From Moniliella sp. 'wahieum' (taxonomy: Eukaryota > Basidiomycota > Moniliellomycetes > Moniliellales > Moniliellaceae), in the NCBI GenBank assembly GCA_003971905.1, contig RSEE01000001.1:124001-188000 (forward strand): a stretch of DNA of 64,000 nucleotides, in the 5' to 3' direction. Both the position numbers and the translations under genes were made by a program. This document shows positions 1 to 10,336 of the stretch, piece after piece; position 1 is the first letter of the stretch, and every line of letters begins with the position of its first letter. A model generated the notes under the pieces. That model saw only the letters and a list, made by a program, of their open reading frames with translations. It was not told the DNA's origin and made no database searches.

Positions 1-1311
1 CCTGTTCACGCGACTGACCCAGGAGCTTGCTCAGCTCCTCCTCGGCGAGGGAGAGTGCATGTCGCGCCTCGGTCACAGCTTCTGTTTGTGCCTCGCTCCG
101 CCGCGCGAGCTCCGAAGAGAGGTGAGTGTCAAACTGGGCGCTATCGGCTTGGGACAGAGCACGGGAGGCATCGTACCCTCGGATTCCCAATGCTCGACTG
201 AGTGTGTGCACCTTGTCTGTCCTCTTGGCCATGAGTTCATGATAGGTACGTATCCGAGCCTCTAGACCCCCCTTTTCAGAAAATTTCTTTTGGCGCTCTT
301 GGTCCAGCTCGTCTATCCTGCCTCGGACACGGGCCAGGGATCGGCTCTTGCTCTTGCTCTCCTCATCCAAGCGCGCAAGGTACTGGTGAAACCCATCGAG
401 GCGTTCGCGCAATTCCTCGTCTGAACCCTCGATCGTCTCCATGCCAATCGCAAGCGACTCAAGTTCTTGTTGGCGCAAGGCTTCTCGTTCCTCTAGCAAC
501 TTGAGTTCGTTGACCGCTTTTTGTGCCTCAGCCGCCTTGTCGGCCGTTTGTTGATTCTCTTTCCCTCGTCGAGCAAGTTCATCTCCAAGGCAGCCGACGC
601 CGCCTCCTTCTCATCCAACGCGGCCGTCAGCACAGCGATCTTGCGCTCGAGTTTCCCCTGCATCTCTCTGTCGCGCTTGAGGCCCTCAAGCTCTTTGGCA
701 TCGATCTTGGCCTGGACTTGGCGTTCCTTGTAAAGAGACGTGACGCTGGTTAGGGCCTTGGTCCACTTGGTTGCTTCAAAAATCTCATCAAACTTGATTT
801 TGAGTTTGGACGACTCGGACATGGGCCAGTTGCTGTCCTCCTGGTGGCAAAAAATGACGTTTTCCAGAATCGCCTTGCTCACGCCCATCTCTCGCGGCAC
901 AAGGTCATCCACATCGTTGCACCGTACACTGATCGCTGGGTTTTTACCATGGGCATCCGGTTCTCTGGGTCGTCCTTGTAAAGTGTGTTTTCCAAGGTCT
1001 TCATGGACAGTCCGCCGCCGGCCTTGGTGGAGACCATGAGCTTGCGCTGGACCATAAAGCGTTCGCCGCGGTTGTTTCGGAAGATGAGGCTGACATGGGC
1101 ATGCACTTGGGGTGAGCCAGCCATATGGGGGTCGTAGACAAAGGCGCCACCCTTAGTGTTGGGGGGCAAGACGCCTGTGGTGGCGTACTTGAGGCATTCG
1201 ATGATGGTCGTTTTGCCGCTTCCGTTCTGCCCTACAATGACGGTGAGCGGCGAGTAAAAGGAGCAGCTCTGCTCGTCGCGGTCGCTGAAGGCACGTATGC
1301 GTGATGGCCAT
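1..1311 (-). CDS. RAD50: RAD50 DNA repair ATPase, N-terminal part (runs off the left edge)
   Basis: SMC-like ATPase of the MRE11-RAD50-NBS1 complex, which tethers and processes DNA double-strand breaks in the nucleus. The Walker A motif GQNGSGKTTI is at about 1204-1233, preceded by the N-terminal RAFSDRDEQSC strand. Family-typical PPNTKGGAFVYDP and GVSKAILENVIFCHQEDSNW follow, then FDEIFEATKW and a long charged heptad-rich coiled coil that leaves the window at base 1. The zinc hook, second coiled coil and Walker B lie outside. Start: the ATG at 1311 precedes the conserved strand but is not quite in phase with it; a short upstream exon or an ATG at 1401 is possible. Frame changes occur at about 941-945 (T run) and 560-562 (T run), each consistent with one missing base. 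Identity is certain; the exact start is not. Confidence 0.93.
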
Positions 1312-1611
1312 GCGGTAGATGGCCAGATGGACTGCGGTAGGGTGTGGAGGGATGCGACGAGAGGGGCGGGTGTGGTGTGGTAACGGGCAACTAATGGTCA
1401 CTGCTAATTAGAGGGGAGGACGGAGTCCCAGAGCACCGCTTGCAGCGGAATGGGCGGGCGGAAGACGGCTGATGTAGAAATGTGTGAGACGTGAACTGAC
1501 GGGTGACGCGGCGCGTCGTCTTTCTGGGGTAAACGGTTAAGGCTGATGAGCGATGAAGCTTCAAGTGCCCAATGGCCGTCCTCTGTTTGCCACGTCTCCA
1601 CCCCCATCGAG
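1312..1611. promoter_or_regulatory. shared divergent promoter between RAD50 and the dehydrogenase gene
   Basis: About 300 bases separate the first codons of two genes that point away from each other, so both promoters must lie here. I see no clear TATA box or named operator. It holds short GACGGGTGACGCGG-type GC-rich words like those scattered elsewhere in the window. Inferred from gene orientation only. Confidence 0.4.
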
Positions 1612-2511
1612 ATGAGTGAGCAGCAGGTTGTTCTGATTACCGGCGCATCCCGCGGGATGGGCCTGCAGGTGGCCAATTCCTCCTCCACGGCACCACAGTA
1701 TCCCCCCCTCCGTGTCGTCTCCCTCTCCCGCCCGCCCCCCCGCGCTGAACGAGCTGCAAGCGCAGTTCCCCCACAATCTCCTTCTTGTCCAGGGCGACGT
1801 TACCAACCTGGACGACAACCAAGCTGCCGTCAAGGCTGCCCTTGACGCGTGGGGTCGGCGATGCTGTTGTGCTCAACGGTGGCCTGATCCACTTTGGTTC
1901 GCTGCCACGATGGATCCAGCCATGTTTGCCAATGCTGCTTAGGTCAACTTGGTCAGCTTGCAACTCACCCTTCACGCAGCTCTACCGGCCCTGCGCAAAT
2001 CCCCCTCGGGCAAGGCAAGGTCGTCCTCTGTCTCCTCCGGCGCTGCTGTTCCTCCCGTGCCGCTTGGGGAGCTTACAATGCCTCCAAGGCCGGTGCGAAC
2101 GCATTGATGCGTACCCTTGCTTCGGAGGAAGGAGGGGGAGCCAACGCAGCGCCCATCGCCGTCTTTTCTGTTCGTCCTGGACAGGTGGATACACAGGTTT
2201 GTATTCCATCCTCTGCCCTACATTTTTGCCATGGGAGCTGACACCATGATCTATGATAGATGCAGGAGGAGATGCGGGATGCCCATCGTCCTGACTTTGA
2301 CCAGGCTACGTTTGATTCCTTTTCCCAGGCCCACCGCGGAAGGCAAGCTACTCAAGGTGGAACAGCCTTCGCATGTGATTGCTGCCTTGTCTGTATGGGA
2401 TCCCGCTCTTCCCCTGCCAACAGCAGCGGAGAGGGCTTGGGCGCCCAAGGTGCGTTTTTCAACTGGAATGCCCCCGAGGTCGCAGAGGCTACTTGGCAGT
2501 GGCAGGCCTAA
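1612..2511 (+). CDS. short-chain dehydrogenase/reductase (sepiapterin reductase-like)
   Basis: NAD(P)-dependent Rossmann-fold oxidoreductase, probably cytosolic; substrate unknown. ATG at 1612 starts MSEQQVVLITGASRGMGLQV with the TGxxxGxG cofactor motif. Then come LLVQGDVTNLDDNQAAV (the D-V-T acid/adenine pocket), VLNGGLIHFG (NNAG-like), and the catalytic YNASK within WGAYNASKAGANALMRTL, followed by FSVRPGQVDTQ (PG motif). An intron interrupts after VDTQ (GTTTGT donor at about 2197, acceptor TAG at about 2259). A second short intron is likely near 2388-2425. The C-terminus ends WNAPEVAEATWQWQA at 2511. Length of about 265 codons and the late PG-V-T motif fit the fungal IRC24/YIR035C type. Several one-base frame changes lie between 1720 and 2060. 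Function beyond the SDR family is not assigned. Confidence 0.82.
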
Positions 2512-3399
2512 AAGCCAACGCACGATGGCTGTTCCTTTGGCGGCAAAACATTGGTGTAGGCTGTCGTACGTGGCATCTTTTTCCTCGGTACAGATGACAC
2601 AAGACATTGGCGAGGGCGAGGGCCAAAGGAGTACGGGCAATCCATGTAGTGCGAACACACACGCTTTAACGTCCACTATGTCAGCTCGACCTCTTCCTTG
2701 TTCCTCGCGTATTGCATCGCCAGTGCATTCGTTGTGAGGGCATGCTCAGGTGTATTTGCAAACCGACACAGCGATATGAGACTCTGCTTGTGCGTGCTCT
2801 GCGAGGAATGGAGGCGGCCGGAGGTGAAGGTGAGGCCGGAGGACGTGGGCGTGAGGTGCGAAGAGCAAGACGGTGGGCGAGGGGTCGAGGCCTCCTCCAT
2901 CATGCATCATATCATCGATCATCGCATCCCACTGTCCAATCACAGCCACATCACCTGCTGTCGACTGGCGAGTGTCCGCAGCCTGTGCGCATGCTCCGGT
3001 GTGGGACAGGTGTGATGTGGGTTGGATCGTCATGGCACCCCACCTCCACTGGCTCTGTACCCCCCATGCCCTCGCCTGTGTCGTGGGCGTCCCGCCGCGC
3101 GCACCGCAGCCAGTCCTTCGACTCGGCCGCTGCTCCGCGGCCAGCTCACCGCGGGTGGGAGCTCAACTACCTCCCCGCCCGCCCCGCCCGCCCGCCCACG
3201 CCGCCCCCGTCTCCTCCGCCCTCGGCCTCCACCTCCACCCCGAATCCCATCTCCCCCCCCCCGCTGGCCGCACCGCGTCGCTGCGCCCTGGCACGCTGGC
3301 CAGCGCCTCGTCCGCCGCGCCCCGCCACCACCGCCACCGCCGCCCGCCCTGCCTCTTCCGGCGCCACGTCCCCCCCCGCCGACGGCCCCCCGTCGCGCC
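2512..3399. other. GC-rich stretch, no firm gene
   Basis: Very GC-rich, with all frames open for long distances and translating to Pro/Arg/Ala-rich low complexity. 3' UTR of the dehydrogenase probably occupies its start. It may include the disordered N-terminus of the gene called at 3400, but I cannot fix a start. Confidence 0.4.
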
Positions 3400-4060
3400 G
3401 GCGCCGCTCTCGGTGCCCGCCAACATCGTCCCCTGTGTCTTCCCGCCGTATGCACAGCACTCGCTCGCCGTCCTGCTCGAGGTGCTCGTCAGCGGCCGTG
3501 TGCGGTCCAAGATGTGCGGTGTCGACCGGGCGACGAACGAGGTGGTATTTGTGTGGCGCCGGGTGCAGGGAATGTGGGAAAAAGTGTATGACCTGGTGAT
3601 TGTACGGACGGGAGAGGTGGTGGTCCGTACGCGGCACGATTGGGGCACCAACACGTTTGCAGCGGAAGACCCTGTTTGGGCGGCGCCCGCTTTGCCATTC
3701 GCCGTCGGACCCTCTTGTCGAGCGAGATGGTGGTGGACTGTGCCCTGGCAGCTCCAGCGGCCGGCCTGATGGTCGCCCGTCTTCCGATCGTACACCGGCC
3801 CTACCAGCACACCCATGAGATTCTCCATCCCGCCGGCCCCGTCTTGGCTACATCCAGATCAACAAACTGAGTGGGCGCTTGTGTCTCCGCCTTTGGGGTA
3901 CGCCGCCCTCTGCCGCCACCGCGCAGGCTTGCCTGGACTAACCAACCTTCTGCACAGTCTCTCCTGGATTCGACATCATTGTGGCCTTTGTGGTGGCCTG
4001 TGTGCTCGCCAAGAAAGAAGGTGGATTGGGCTATCGACCCCGTGATGGGGAACTTCAAAC
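3400..4060 (+). CDS. hypothetical protein, possible tubby C-terminal/LOR-like fold
   Basis: Not recognised with confidence. A readable stretch begins about 3405 (SVPANIVPCVFPPYAQHS, then KMCGVDRATNEVVFVWRRV and VYDLVIVRTGEVVVRTRHDW). It looks like alternating beta strands of the tubby-C/LURP-one/scramblase superfamily. Before 3957 there is a good intron end (CTAAC branch, TGCACAG acceptor at 3956-3957). The next exon reads SPGFDIIVAFVVACVLAKK, which resembles the C-terminal buried helix (PGxD-hydrophobic) of LOR proteins. A similar ending occurs in the gene at 59392-60308. Exact exons, start and stop are unresolved, and one or more frame changes occur between 3640 and 3870. Could instead be an unrelated small protein. 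Confidence 0.27.
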
Positions 4061-4906
4061 GTGCCCCTACGCTTCACAGTCCCGACTACGATCGGTTGTT
4101 ACGGCACCCGCACTGGCTCCTACGATGGTACGTACGCTGTGTAACCTCTTTGCATGGCCACGCAGCCGTTCCATCATCACTCGGTCCCTCATGGGCCACC
4201 TTCCATCCACCATCCTTTTTCCTCGACTTCATCCACCCTCCGTACCCTCTAGTCCTTCGTCCCTCATGATATCTTTGCCCGTCCTGGCCGCTTCACATCT
4301 GGCGCCCCCCAAATCTACCCTTGCTCTGTTACTTTGGCTCGGCGACCCCCGCTCGACACTGGGCCGCATATGCAGTGCGAGTCCGAGGGAGGGGTCCCGC
4401 ATACGGGTACCACGTTTACCCCTTTGTCTATCCTCTGTTATCCTCTGTTACCTCTATGCCTCATACCATTAACATCACACAAGTTGGGGTCGGGAAACAT
4501 CTGATGCCTTTTTGTCGGTCTTAGTGCACCGCTCTTTCCTTTTCCCCCTGATTGCCGGTGAGGTATCGCCGCCTCCCACGTAGCCCTCCGCGTTGCTGTC
4601 GACCATGCTTAGGCTGTGAGTGGGGCCGCAACAGGGAACATTGATGACATGCGAGGTTGAGGACGCTAAGGCGTCTGTCAGCCCAAGCCAAACTGACCAG
4701 TCTCTCGTGCTTCTTCAGAAGAACCGAGACCCTAGATGAACAAGTGGAGCTGTACTGAGTTGCTTACATTCTCTCCACATCTAGATGCACAATGCAAGGT
4801 GCTGGGAACTGGAAGGATTGAATACTGAGAGTGACTCTCAATTAGATGGTTCACCGCTCGGATGTCTACCACGTTCATCGTATCCACACGAGCTTCCTCG
4901 GGCATG

Positions 4907-5068
4907 GGAAAAAAGGATGGTGGGCACCAGAGGGTCCTGAGGTCCTGACGATTCCCCAGGTTCCTTAACCGAGGTTGGCGCTATCAAGCAGCACGCGCAG
5001 GATGAACGGGGGTCGGTTTACTAGGCTGTCTTCGTACCAGGATTAAGCTATGTCAATGATATGGTTGC
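4907..5068 (+). repeat. dispersed repeat A, diverged copy
   Basis: Shares an ordered set of words with 47605-47765: GAGGGTCCTGA, TCCTG(A/G)CGAT, CAGGATGAACGG/CAAGATGAACGG, GGTTTA, then TTAAGCTNTGTCAATGATATGG at the end. The order and spacing match over about 160 bases with many substitutions. Family unknown; possibly a SINE or a solo terminal repeat. Confidence 0.55.
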
Positions 5069-5360
5069 AGTATAAATGTCCATAAAATTTTCTTGCCAGG
5101 CGAGAGAGGGTGTGTCATTATCTCATCTCGCTCTATGCACTATGCTAGACCCTGCACTTACCTTGGCTCTGTTCAAGGTTCAAGGTGGAATCACGATCAA
5201 TAACGAGCGAGTGCGAGAGAGAAGCGAGAACACGTTGCTTTGCAGCGCCTGACCAAGCCCGATCGGGGGTGGCCGGTGGGGGGTCAACAAATGTCAGAGA
5301 GGGTCTGGGGGTCTCACTGGCGAACACACACGCCAGTTGCGCAAGTGCAGGAAACGGAGC

Positions 5361-5406
5361 GATGGAATGGAATGGATGGAATGGAATGAATTGGAATGAG
5401 ATGGAA
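5361..5406 (+). repeat. GGAAT microsatellite
   Basis: Imperfect tandem GGAAT/GGATGGAAT units over about 45 bases. Confidence 0.85.
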
Positions 5407-5658
5407 CGACCGGAGGGAATCGCGTCTCACGCCTCAGGCTTCAGGAATCAAGCGTCAAAGAACGAGAAACCCAAGTTCATGATGAGATGAGGAACAAGGA
5501 ACAAGGAACGGTAGAGGAAGGAGGAATGAAGCTAGGGAGGAGGGAGGACATTGAATATTGAGCAATGGAGGAGGGAGGTAGGGAGACGGGGACCGAATCA
5601 GTCTCTAATGCAGTGACAGGAAAAGATGGGGAAGGGGGGAGAATGCGCGACCGACAAG

Positions 5659-8600
5659 CTAGCGAGGCGCGGCGGAGCAACGGTTCTCCTGCAACACGCG
5701 GTCCAGGCGGGCAACCAAGTCGGGGTCCAAGGCCCATTGCGCCGCACGTGATTGACTCGGTGGTGCGGGGGGGGGCGGGGGCCGAAGGCGAGGCCTGGAG
5801 GAGGACTGGAGCTGGAGCTGCCGCTGCAGTTGGAGCGGGATCCCAAGGGGGAAAACGGGATGGCTGGGAAGGTGTGGTGAACGCCAGCGGGACCGCAGGC
5901 TGGACCCTTCCCCAATCGGTACATCTTCCCATTGTCCGACCCGCAGTGGGTCCATGCGCGCCTCAAGGCGGGACAAGGGAGGGTCAAGCAGGCGGCGCGT
6001 AAACGCGTCGGGGCCCACCAGGTCGTGCGCAAGATCACGCGCTTGAGCAGTGGTGGAGTGGGCCGATAGAGCCCAGGGGGGTTGGTCGGCTTCGTCGCCC
6101 CTGAAAGGGAATACCGGCCCGCGAGGGCTGAAGAGCCCGCCCTGCTGCTCCAGGCGCATACTCAGTCGGCCAAATGCTTCCCTCGAGACAGTAAGCCGAC
6201 GGTCGCCAAGGAGTGTGCGACGCTGCTGGTCCGACGGATGCAACGTTTCCATCACCAACTCCATCGTGCCCGGGTCTGGCATTTCCGGCGTTCTGGCCAC
6301 CACAGACGGGAGGGATTGCATCCCTTGTGAGGCAGGGATGGGCATGTGCTCGATCCCAAGTGTCACTGCCGCCTGTACCGCAGCTCTTGTATATGCGTCT
6401 TCGGTTCGCTCCCCATCCTGGGGCAACATCACGTTGACCGTGTGGCATGCTGCTGCTGCTTCCATGTAGAGGGAATCCGAGTCGGGAGGCAGGGCTGGAC
6501 GTGCAGCAAGGCCTGTAGGATGAAACATCCGCCGCCAAATGAGGTAGAGAATGGAAAGGTAATCCCTCAGGTTATGGACCCCGCTTCCAGAGTAGACGCA
6601 AAACGTGGCGCGCTGGTGCTCATTGAACTCGGGTGGGGGGCACGGCACATACACTGTAACTCTTTCTTGCGGAACGCGGGTACGCCTGTCAGGGACAGGT
6701 GGGTGAGCTTGTTGAGCTTGAGAACGGCATAGTACACCCCAGGGACAGTCAGACGATCGCAGTACGAAAGATGAATCCGCTCCAGTGACGTGTGTCGTTC
6801 GACCAGGGAGATAAGGGCCGCATCAGTCAGTCCTTGAACCTTGACAAGCCCGATCCGGCGCAGCTTGGGCAAATTCAGGCCAATCTCTCGCACCGCCGCA
6901 TCAGTCAAGTCAGGGCAATAAGCAAGATCAATGTACCGCAAGCGAGTGCAGGAGCGCACCAGGTACTTGATACCCCGGTCTGTAATCCTAATAGTATCAG
7001 TCATGGTCAGTATAGGGCCCGTCAACGTGGTGCGGTGTAGGAACGTACTTTTCGCATCGACCCAAATGGAGGTAGTGAAGGTTTTTCCCTAAGCGCGAGA
7101 TGGCGTAGATGGCATCGTCGGTCAGGAGCGAGCATTTCGAAAGAACCAAATTGCGCAACTTGGGAGAATGGTTAATGATCCCTTCGATAGCCGAATCGGT
7201 GAGCTGGGTGCAGTTGCCCAAATCGAGGATTCGGAGTTGCTCAAAGATGCGGGTGGGCGTGGTGGGAGCGAGGCATGAGAAAGCGGGGGAATGTCCATCT
7301 CCTTGTGAGGTGAAACGCCGCTTGCGCGTGAGGCCGTCGGGCAAGCTGAAGGCACACCCGATAGTTCCGAGCCGTATACGTCCTCTTCGTGAGTCACGTC
7401 ATCCTCGTCAAGAAGTACGATCTTGGACGCATCGCGCACATCGGCGGGGATAATGTCATCCTCCCATTTATTGTCGAGGACGATGCCATTGGAGAGAACG
7501 TTGGTGCGGCGAACAAGACCAGCATTAGGTGCTGGGAAACCCAGGGAGGTGAGTTGCAGGCAGCCTGTAAGCTTCAGTTCACGAAGAACATGGGTGTGTC
7601 GCCAGATGGCGGCCACCCCCTCGTCCGAGATATCAATGCAACCCGTCAAATCAATCTCCAGCAGATGACGGCAGTGCCGTGCAAGGGCGACAACAGCACT
7701 GTTATTGACAAGAGCGCAATTGCCGAGCTTGACCCTGCGAAGTAGGGGACAGTGCACGGCGAGGGGGATGACGCCTTTACTCGAAATCTTGGAACAGTTG
7801 GTAAGGTTGATACCTTGTAGGCGGGGGCACGCCTTGGCAATGGCTTCGAGTGTCTCGTCCGTAAGCTGGGCCACATCCGTTAGGTCAATGGCCACCATGG
7901 CGGTGCATTGGGGGAGCACTTCGCGCAAGATGCCGTCAGGCAAGTGTTTGGCCCCCGCCAAAGTCAGCCTTTCCAACTGGCGGCAGTGAGCAATTGCACG
8001 GAACACCTGGGCACGGGGACCAGCCAGATCTTTGCCAATCAAACAGCAGTTGATCCTTCTCACATAATCGCTGTAGGGGAACATGGTTTCAGGTGGCCCC
8101 GATCCTTCTTCCAGCCCTAGGGGCGAGGTGACCGGAGGCAAGACCAAGGGGACCGGGGGGGTGAATGGGGATGAAATTAAATCCGACGATAGTGGCGGCG
8201 GTAGGTGAGTGCCGCTCTCTGACACGGCATGGTCAGCGGCAGTGGATTCCATAGACACCGACAAGAAGTCGGTCGCTTCAGGAAGAGCGTTCGAGGTTGA
8301 GTCTGTAGTGGCAGACCCACCGCCAGTGGAGTGATCCGAAAGCTGGAGGATGGCGAGGGCGGACTGGAGAGACGGGGACAAAGTCTGCCCAGTTGAGCCA
8401 ACCAGGACGGCGACCATGTGGTCAAATACCCGAGGGAAGTGAAATGTGTGTTTGTACCAAAGCAGCTCAAGGCCGGCATGGCACCAACGATGACTGACGA
8501 CCAAGCATTCGGTGAGATCCGCAGAGCCGTTGGCCTGGACGAATCGGAGAATTTGAAGCAAGATCTCGTGCGGGAGGGTGGCGAAGGTGGTCTTTGGCAC

Positions 8601-9337
8601 AGTGTCCTCAACCAAGGGAAGGCAGGGCGGGCGTATCTTGGCCTCGGGCGCATCCTCCTCGTCGCTCTCATCAGCAGACGTCGGGTCATCGTCGTCGTGC
8701 CAGGAGGCGGACATGGAATGGGCCGATACAAAAGCAGAGGACGCCGAAGGGGGTGGGGAGGTGGAGCGGGAGCGGGATGGAGAAGGCGAGCGAGACGGAG
8801 TGCGAGCACGGAATAGTCCCGTGTTCCCAGAGTGTAGCGGGCGAGTACGGGGAGTATCAAGCGAGCGAGTACCACCGATGGCGTCCCGGTCAGCTGATCG
8901 GGGAGCAGCCGAGGGGTGAGCCAGAGAGGGTTTGGCGGTAGCGGCAGACGCAGCGGCGCCAGCACTGGTGCCTACGTCCACTGGAGATTGGATCGAAGGC
9001 GGGGGCGGATGGATCCAGAGCGGGGCACGCAAAGAGGAGGAAGGCACGAGGGTGTCCCTGCGCGCGAGGAGTGGGGTAGACGCAGTGGGATCCTCCACAG
9101 GGGACAGACGGACGCCGATGGAGCTGGAATCGAGGTCGGCAGGGCTGGTGGCAAGGGCCGGGCGGGTGGCGGGGCGCGGGCGAGAGCGAGGCAGGCAGGG
9201 GAGGTGTTGGCGGCGGAGGGAGGGGGGGGGCGTCCATGGCGGGCAGTGGGGGAGGGGTGGGGGTGGGGAGGAGGAGGGATGGTGGGGGCGTGTCTGAAGC
9301 GAGGCTTGGCAGCCGCCGCAAATCGCCAATCAGTCAT
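5659..9337 (-). CDS. GRR1: GRR1-like F-box/leucine-rich-repeat protein
   Basis: Substrate-recognition subunit of an SCF ubiquitin ligase; in yeast Grr1 links glucose sensing and cyclin turnover. The N-terminal region (about 9337-8600) is Pro/Ser-rich and disordered, with an acidic DESDEEDAPEAK patch. The F-box reads FATLPHEILLQILRFV at about 8590, followed by CLVVSHRWCHAGLELLWYKH. Leucine-rich repeats of the cysteine-containing type run from about 7990 to 6680 (TLAGAKHLPDGILREVLPQC, LTNCSKISSKGV, LTGCIDISDEGV, LGNCTQLTDSAIEG, YCPDLTDAAVREI). An intron at 6988-7048 (61 nt, GTACGT donor, CTGAC branch, TTAG acceptor) splices CEK to ITDRGIKYL exactly. The ending continues through AFRKKELQCMCRAP and EFNEHQRATFCVYSGSGV into a 330-residue disordered tail to 5659. 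Frame changes near 6650, 7270 and 7340 and in the N-terminus. The start (MTDWRFAAAAK at 9337) is uncertain. Confidence 0.92.
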
Positions 9338-10336
9338 CGGCATGCGTGTTCGCGTGCACTGAACGTTCACCTGAACGCTCAAACGTTCATCTTCAGCTGC
9401 CTCTCAGCCTGAGATCGCAGCCTCTCCTCTCGACTCCGATCCCAGCAGCCGCCAGCAGCAGCACGCCTCAGCCTCAGCCCCACCGCCGCACGCCGCCAGC
9501 ACGCCGCTCCAGCCGCAGCACGCCACAGCCTCCCACTCCCCAGGATACGGGAACCCTAGCGGCCCTGCCCACACACGGCCCTCATGCCCCATCCACGTTC
9601 AACCTCAAATACGCTCAACCCGTGATCGATAAGCAAAACCCAACACCACATATGCCCGCCCAAACATAAATAGAGAGAGCAGCTGCCTCGCCGGCATTGG
9701 CTTCGCCCAGTGCGGTTGCGACGGGCAGGGATGACTAGGGTATTCCGCTCAATCTAAATCCTATCCACAGTGGCGAGACACTATCCTTCGCATTCCGCAA
9801 GAAAAGTAAAAAAAAATCCTACTGAAAAAAGATGAGCACAAAAGTAACTTAAGGTGATGACCGAAGACGTCAGTGACCTATGGCCAATGATTAATGACCA
9901 GGGTCGACGGCAAGACGATGAAAGTGAGAGGCCGACGCGCTTTTCCACCTCAGAGAACACGGTCCCAACCACACGTTGCACACTTGTAAGGCCAATCTGA
10001 CGCTCTCTCTGATCGTAACATCTTAACCAGCTTGTCAAGCTTCTCACGGTCTATTGAAACACCCCATCCCCAAACCTCACACACCAATCGCATCGAGCGC
10101 CCGTAGCATCCATTAGAATGAAGGTAGTGTGCATATTGCATGAAGTGAACAAAAAACGGAACTGTTCATCCATGCAGTCTGAAGATAATAAAGACTGAAA
10201 AACAGAATGAGATCGAATAGGTGCAACCTGAAAACGGATACAAGGGAACACTTTTTTCATGAAAGGCTTGATGCGATCAACAAGTTGGGTGACCAAGCGC
10301 CAAACCGAGAGAAAAGAGAGAGGACTGAGGACTGAT
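9338..10336. other. intergenic between GRR1 start and MFS transporter end
   Basis: Holds the GRR1 promoter and MFS 3' region. Starts with GTTCA/GAACGTT words (9360-9395) and a Ser/Pro-coding-like C-rich tract, then becomes more AT-rich. No gene supported. Confidence 0.6.

Larger units (their letters stand above)
4061..5658. other. intergenic, repeats only
   Basis: About 1.6 kb without a supportable gene. It contains a diverged copy of a dispersed repeat (4907-5068) and a GGAAT-type microsatellite (5361-5406). The rest shows nothing I can name. Confidence 0.6.
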
